Source: an uncultured Pelagibacteraceae bacterium
Lineage (GTDB): Bacteria > Pseudomonadota > Alphaproteobacteria > Pelagibacterales > Pelagibacteraceae
Length of the DNA: 64,000 nt
Direction of reading: 5' to 3'
NCBI GenBank assembly: GCA_902632935.1
Contig: CACPEJ010000003.1
Location: 1 to 64,000, forward strand
The translations under genes were made by a program, and so were the position numbers. Positions 60,330 to 64,000 of the stretch are shown here, piece after piece; within the stretch, counting starts at the first letter, position 1; every line of letters starts with the position of its first letter. The notes under the pieces were generated by a model, which was given only the letters and a program-made list of their open reading frames with translations, searched no databases and had not been told where the DNA came from.

Positions 60330-61249
60330 AAACAGCGATCATAAATTCTGACTCCTATGAAAAACATAATACTGGCGATGGTCATCCTGAGCAGCCTAAG
60401 AGAGTAATTGCTATAAAAGAAAAGTTAAAAAAAAGAAAAGACCTAATCTGGGATAAGCCAGATAATGTTCCTGATGATATATTGTCTATGACACATTCAA
60501 AAGACTATATAAATAATTTAAAAGATTCTTTTCCTCAAAAAGGCCTAAAGTTTCTAGACGGCGATACTGTTGTATCACCCGAAAGTAAAAAAGCAGTTTT
60601 TGATGCTGCTGGTTCAACAATTAGAGCAATAGATGGAATAGAGAGTAATCAATTTAAAAATGCATTCTGTTTAGCTAGACCACCTGGGCACCATGCTGAA
60701 AAAAATAAAGCTATGGGATTTTGTTGTATATCAAACGCGGGAGTAGCAACAAACTATTTAGTGTCAAAATATAAATACAAAAAAATTGCCTGTGTAGATT
60801 TTGACGTGCACTGGGGTAATGGAAATTATGATGTCATGCGTAATAATAAAAATTCATTATATATTTCTACGCACCAATATCCTTTTTATCCTGGGGGTGG
60901 AACAGATAAAGATAAAGGAGACTTTAATAATTCATTGAATATCCCTTTGCCCGCTGGGACAAACTCTGAAGAATACTTTAATGCATTTGATAGGGTGTTA
61001 GAAAGATTAGTTCAATATAAACCAGATTTTCTCATATTTTCAGCAGGTTTTGATGCACATAAAGATGATCCATTAGCTCAATTTCAACTTAGTTCAAAAG
61101 ATTTTTATGAAATTACTAAAAGGACATTAGCGGCTACTAATAAGTTTACCGCAGGTAAAGTTGTTTCTATACTTGAAGGTGGATATGATTTAAATGCTCT
61201 AGCAGAAAGCGCTAACGAACATGTTAATGCATTGGTAGAATTCAATTGA
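60326..61249 (+). CDS. Histone deacetylase superfamily (AcuC/class II-like) hydrolase
   Basis: RPPGHHAEKNKAMGFC, DFDVHWGNG, FSAGFDAHKDDPL, EGGYDL. Confidence 0.94.
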   Translation: MKTAIINSDSYEKHNTGDGHPEQPKRVIAIKEKLKKRKDLIWDKPDNVPDDILSMTHSKDYINNLKDSFPQKGLKFLDGDTVVSPESKKAVFDAAGSTIRAIDGIESNQFKNAFCLARPPGHHAEKNKAMGFCCISNAGVATNYLVSKYKYKKIACVDFDVHWGNGNYDVMRNNKNSLYISTHQYPFYPGGGTDKDKGDFNNSLNIPLPAGTNSEEYFNAFDRVLERLVQYKPDFLIFSAGFDAHKDDPLAQFQLSSKDFYEITKRTLAATNKFTAGKVVSILEGGYDLNALAESANEHVNALVEFN

Positions 61250-61279
61250 TAAATATCTAGCCCATCATAGATCGACTTC

Positions 61280-61774
61280 ATGAAACTATACAAAATAGAA
61301 AAATCAAAAATTGATAATAAAGGTCGTGGACTTTATGCTACTAAAAATATCAAAGAAGGTACAAAAATTATTAATTACTTAGGAAAAATAATTACAAATA
61401 AAGAAGTCGAAGAGTCAGATAAATATGACAATAAAAAACCTATTTATCTATTTACTCTAAATAAAAAATATACCTTAGATGGTGATTTCTCATTTAATAT
61501 TGCTGGATTGGTAAATCATAGTTGTAATGCGAACGCACGTTATGATGGTAAGGGTTTAAAAATTTGGATAACAGCTGATAGAGATATTAAAAAGGGCGAA
61601 GAGATAACTTGTGATTATGGTTTTAGTTTTGATAAAGAAGATTACAAGCAATTTCCTTGTAAATGTAAATCAAAAAATTGTTGTGGTTTTATAATTCGTG
61701 AGGAAAGTAGATGGCGAATAAATCGTAAATTTGCGATGAGTAATAAAAAAAAATTAATAAATAACTCTCGTTAA
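61280..61774 (+). CDS. SET domain protein with post-SET-like Cys cluster
   Basis: GRGLYATKNIKEGTKIINYLG, GLVNHSCNANARY, EITCDYGFSF, CKCKSKNCCGFI. Confidence 0.93.
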   Translation: MKLYKIEKSKIDNKGRGLYATKNIKEGTKIINYLGKIITNKEVEESDKYDNKKPIYLFTLNKKYTLDGDFSFNIAGLVNHSCNANARYDGKGLKIWITADRDIKKGEEITCDYGFSFDKEDYKQFPCKCKSKNCCGFIIREESRWRINRKFAMSNKKKLINNSR

Positions 61775-62494
61775 ATAGAGACCTTGGGGTGGTGCAGGTG
61801 GAGCACATAGTTCTCTTTTTTTAGACTGCATTACATTGACAAATCTTTTTAATGTCCATTTTTCTTCCCCAACATATTTTAAACAACCAACCATAGACCG
61901 AACTTGTTGTTGTAAGAAAGATTGAGATCTGAATTCTATTTCAATCTTATTTTTTGTAGATCTAATTTTTACAGATTTCATAGTCTTTATTGAACTTTTA
62001 GCCCTACAACTCGATTTTCTAAAAGTACTGAAATCTTTAGTACCAATCAATTTTCTTGCAGCACCTCTCATCAATTTCAAATCAAGATCTTTTATAATAT
62101 GCCAGCCTCTATTTTTATCTAAAACTGGTCCACTAATCCGATTAATAATCACATAATTATAAACTCTCATTTTAGCTGAAAATCTAGCATGAAAATTATT
62201 ACCTCTTTTTGTAATTTTAAGTATTGCTATTCCATCTTTATTTAAAAAATGATTGATTGATTTTAAAAACCTATCAATTTTGATAATCTTATTTTTACAA
62301 TCAAAATGTGCTGACTGCTCTTTGGCATGTACACCAACATCTAATCTTCCAGCCCCATATATTATGATTTTTTCTTTTAAAAGTTTTGAAATTTTCTCTT
62401 GTAATAACCCCTGGACAGTTTTTCCTTTTTTTTGAATTTGCCACCCCCTAAAATTAGTGCCCTCATATTCAATTAATATTTGATACCTAAACAT
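61754..62494 (-). CDS. truA: tRNA pseudouridine(38-40) synthase
   Basis: YEGTNFRGWQIQ, GRLDVGVHA, FLQQQVRSMVG. Confidence 0.95.
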   Translation of the reverse strand: MFRYQILIEYEGTNFRGWQIQKKGKTVQGLLQEKISKLLKEKIIIYGAGRLDVGVHAKEQSAHFDCKNKIIKIDRFLKSINHFLNKDGIAILKITKRGNNFHARFSAKMRVYNYVIINRISGPVLDKNRGWHIIKDLDLKLMRGAARKLIGTKDFSTFRKSSCRAKSSIKTMKSVKIRSTKNKIEIEFRSQSFLQQQVRSMVGCLKYVGEEKWTLKRFVNVMQSKKRELCAPPAPPQGLYLTRVIY

Positions 62495-63419
62495 TTGATA
62501 ACTTTGAGCCCTTTTTAATTTGAGAGCCCAACATAAATTCGCTAATTGTTTGTGGTCTTTTTCCTTGTCTTTGAATTTCGAGAATCTTAATAGATTGGTT
62601 TTTATTACACGCTACCTCCAGCTGATTTGAAATTATTTCTCCAACTTGACCTATGCCATTACCAATTTCGGCTTTCAAAATTTTATATCTTTCGCCATTA
62701 AAACTAAAAGAAGCACCTGGGGAGGGAAATAATCCATTTATTTTTCCAATTATTTTAGAAGCATCCTCGTCCCAATCAATCCGTGACTCCTCCTTATCAA
62801 TTTTTTTTGCATAAGTAGCTTTTGAATGATCCTGATCAATAAACTTCGCCTTATCTTCAAGTATATCATCCACATTATCTAAAATTTTTTCAGCAGCTAA
62901 AGCGGATAGTTTTTCTGAAATTTCTTGAGCATTTTGAGTTTGATCTATTTTGATTTTATAAATATTACTTACTGGTCCGCTATCCAATTCTTTTTTGATC
63001 TTCATAATACTTATGCCCGTTTCAGGATCTAAATTCATAATTGATCTCTGGATTGGTGCTGCGCCTCGCCAACTTGGAAGAATTGAGGCGTGAATATTTA
63101 CAAAACCTTTTTTGGTTAAGTTTAAAAAATTTTCAGGAATTATTTGTCCATATGCACACACTATTGCAAGATCGGCATTTAACTCTTTTAAAAATTCATA
63201 CTCCACATGATTATCCTTAAGTGTCTTGGGTGTTCTATAATCTATATTTAAAGTTTCAGAGATACCCTGAATTGGACTTTTGTTAATTTTTTGTCCTCTA
63301 TGAGATTTTTGCGGTGGTTGAGTAAAAACCACAGAAATATTATAACCATTTTGATATAGAGATTTTAAGATAGGAACACAAAATATTGGTGTACCCATAA
63401 AGATAATCTTATTTGCCAT
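62487..63419 (-). CDS. fmt: Methionyl-tRNA formyltransferase
   Basis: IIFMGTPIFCVPIL, NIHASILPSWRGAAPIQRSI. Confidence 0.96.
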   Translation of the reverse strand: MANKIIFMGTPIFCVPILKSLYQNGYNISVVFTQPPQKSHRGQKINKSPIQGISETLNIDYRTPKTLKDNHVEYEFLKELNADLAIVCAYGQIIPENFLNLTKKGFVNIHASILPSWRGAAPIQRSIMNLDPETGISIMKIKKELDSGPVSNIYKIKIDQTQNAQEISEKLSALAAEKILDNVDDILEDKAKFIDQDHSKATYAKKIDKEESRIDWDEDASKIIGKINGLFPSPGASFSFNGERYKILKAEIGNGIGQVGEIISNQLEVACNKNQSIKILEIQRQGKRPQTISEFMLGSQIKKGSKLSNV

Positions 63420-63421
63420 CT

Positions 63422-63943
63422 TTAAACTACTATTCTGTCTGGATTTTTTTTAATTTTTGAAATTTTTTTTATAATAAAATCTTTCTTTAATTTTGATAAA
63501 TGGTCAATAATTAATTTTCCATCTAAATGATTTATTTCATGTTGAATACAAGTAGATAAAAGCCCGTCACATTTAAGATTTTTCTTCTCCCCCTTTTCGT
63601 CAATATATTCCACCTCACAAATTTTTGGTCTCTCAATTTCAATAAAAGTTTCAGGTATTGATAGACAACCCTCCTCGTACACCGATGTCTCTTCGCTTAA
63701 GTTTTTTATTACAGGATTGATTAATGCAATAGGTTGATTTTCTTCATCCTTATTCGAAACGTCAACAACTAAAACTCTTTTTAGTATACCTACTTGAACT
63801 GCAGCAAGACCAATTCCCTTGGAGTGGTACATTGTTTCAAATAAGTCTTCAATTAATTTTTTTTCATTAATTCCAACTTTTTCAATTGGATCAGAAATTT
63901 TTTTTAATATTTCATCTGGAACTGTAACAATTTCTTTAAGCAT
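63422..63943 (-). CDS. def: Peptide deformylase
   Basis: KGIGLAAVQVG, YEEGCLSIP, QHEINHLDGKL. Confidence 0.95.
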   Translation of the reverse strand: MLKEIVTVPDEILKKISDPIEKVGINEKKLIEDLFETMYHSKGIGLAAVQVGILKRVLVVDVSNKDEENQPIALINPVIKNLSEETSVYEEGCLSIPETFIEIERPKICEVEYIDEKGEKKNLKCDGLLSTCIQHEINHLDGKLIIDHLSKLKKDFIIKKISKIKKNPDRIVV

Positions 63944-64000
63944 AAATAATAATTAAACTAATTTTTAAACTTTTAAAGGAAGAACTTTAAGTAATATCTT

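Noticed and set aside
1-64000. CRISPR arrays, rRNA operons, IS elements, complete prophage
   Set aside because: No regularly spaced repeats, rRNA sequence, transposase, integrase or phage structural genes were recognised in the window.

Overview
The window is AT-rich and gene-dense, with gene content and order typical of a streamlined alphaproteobacterium of the SAR11/Pelagibacter type (taxonomy is inferred). Most of it is housekeeping: prmC-prfA-ispG-lysC, ubiG, argJ, secA, accA, glcB, recR-ybaB-dnaX plus an SRP RNA, pheA-kdsB, argF-argD, gcrA, kdsD-lptC-lptB, aroA-cmk-rpsA-ihfB, pyrF-trpFBA-accD-folC, hisG-hisZ-hisS, cspA, infA, hisD, murA, dcd, rpmH-rnpA-yidD-yidC, argB, dapD-dapE and truA-fmt-def. 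The accessory region is about 38.5-45.5 kb. It encodes a 5-cytosine DNA methyltransferase divergent from an overlapping operon containing a 717-aa GHKL/MutL-MORC-like ATPase, two uncharacterised proteins, a Vsr-like endonuclease and small ORFs. I read this as a restriction-modification-like defence island, and it sits next to an ExoI / MGME1-like / RmuC nuclease cluster. The island carries a strongly structured non-coding segment at 43498-43700: a 21-bp hairpin with one bulge that resembles an attC site, plus a nested stem and alternative pairings. Other notable points: infA (IF-1) is split by a 47-nt insertion containing a perfect 13-bp hairpin; accD is frameshifted at a G9 run; tRNA-His lacks G-1/C73 and lies 4 nt upstream of hisS, preceded by a small ORF ending in clustered His codons; cytidylate kinase has lost its Walker-A lysine; AccA has a C-terminal membrane tail; and a histone-deacetylase-like gene is followed by a SET-domain gene.
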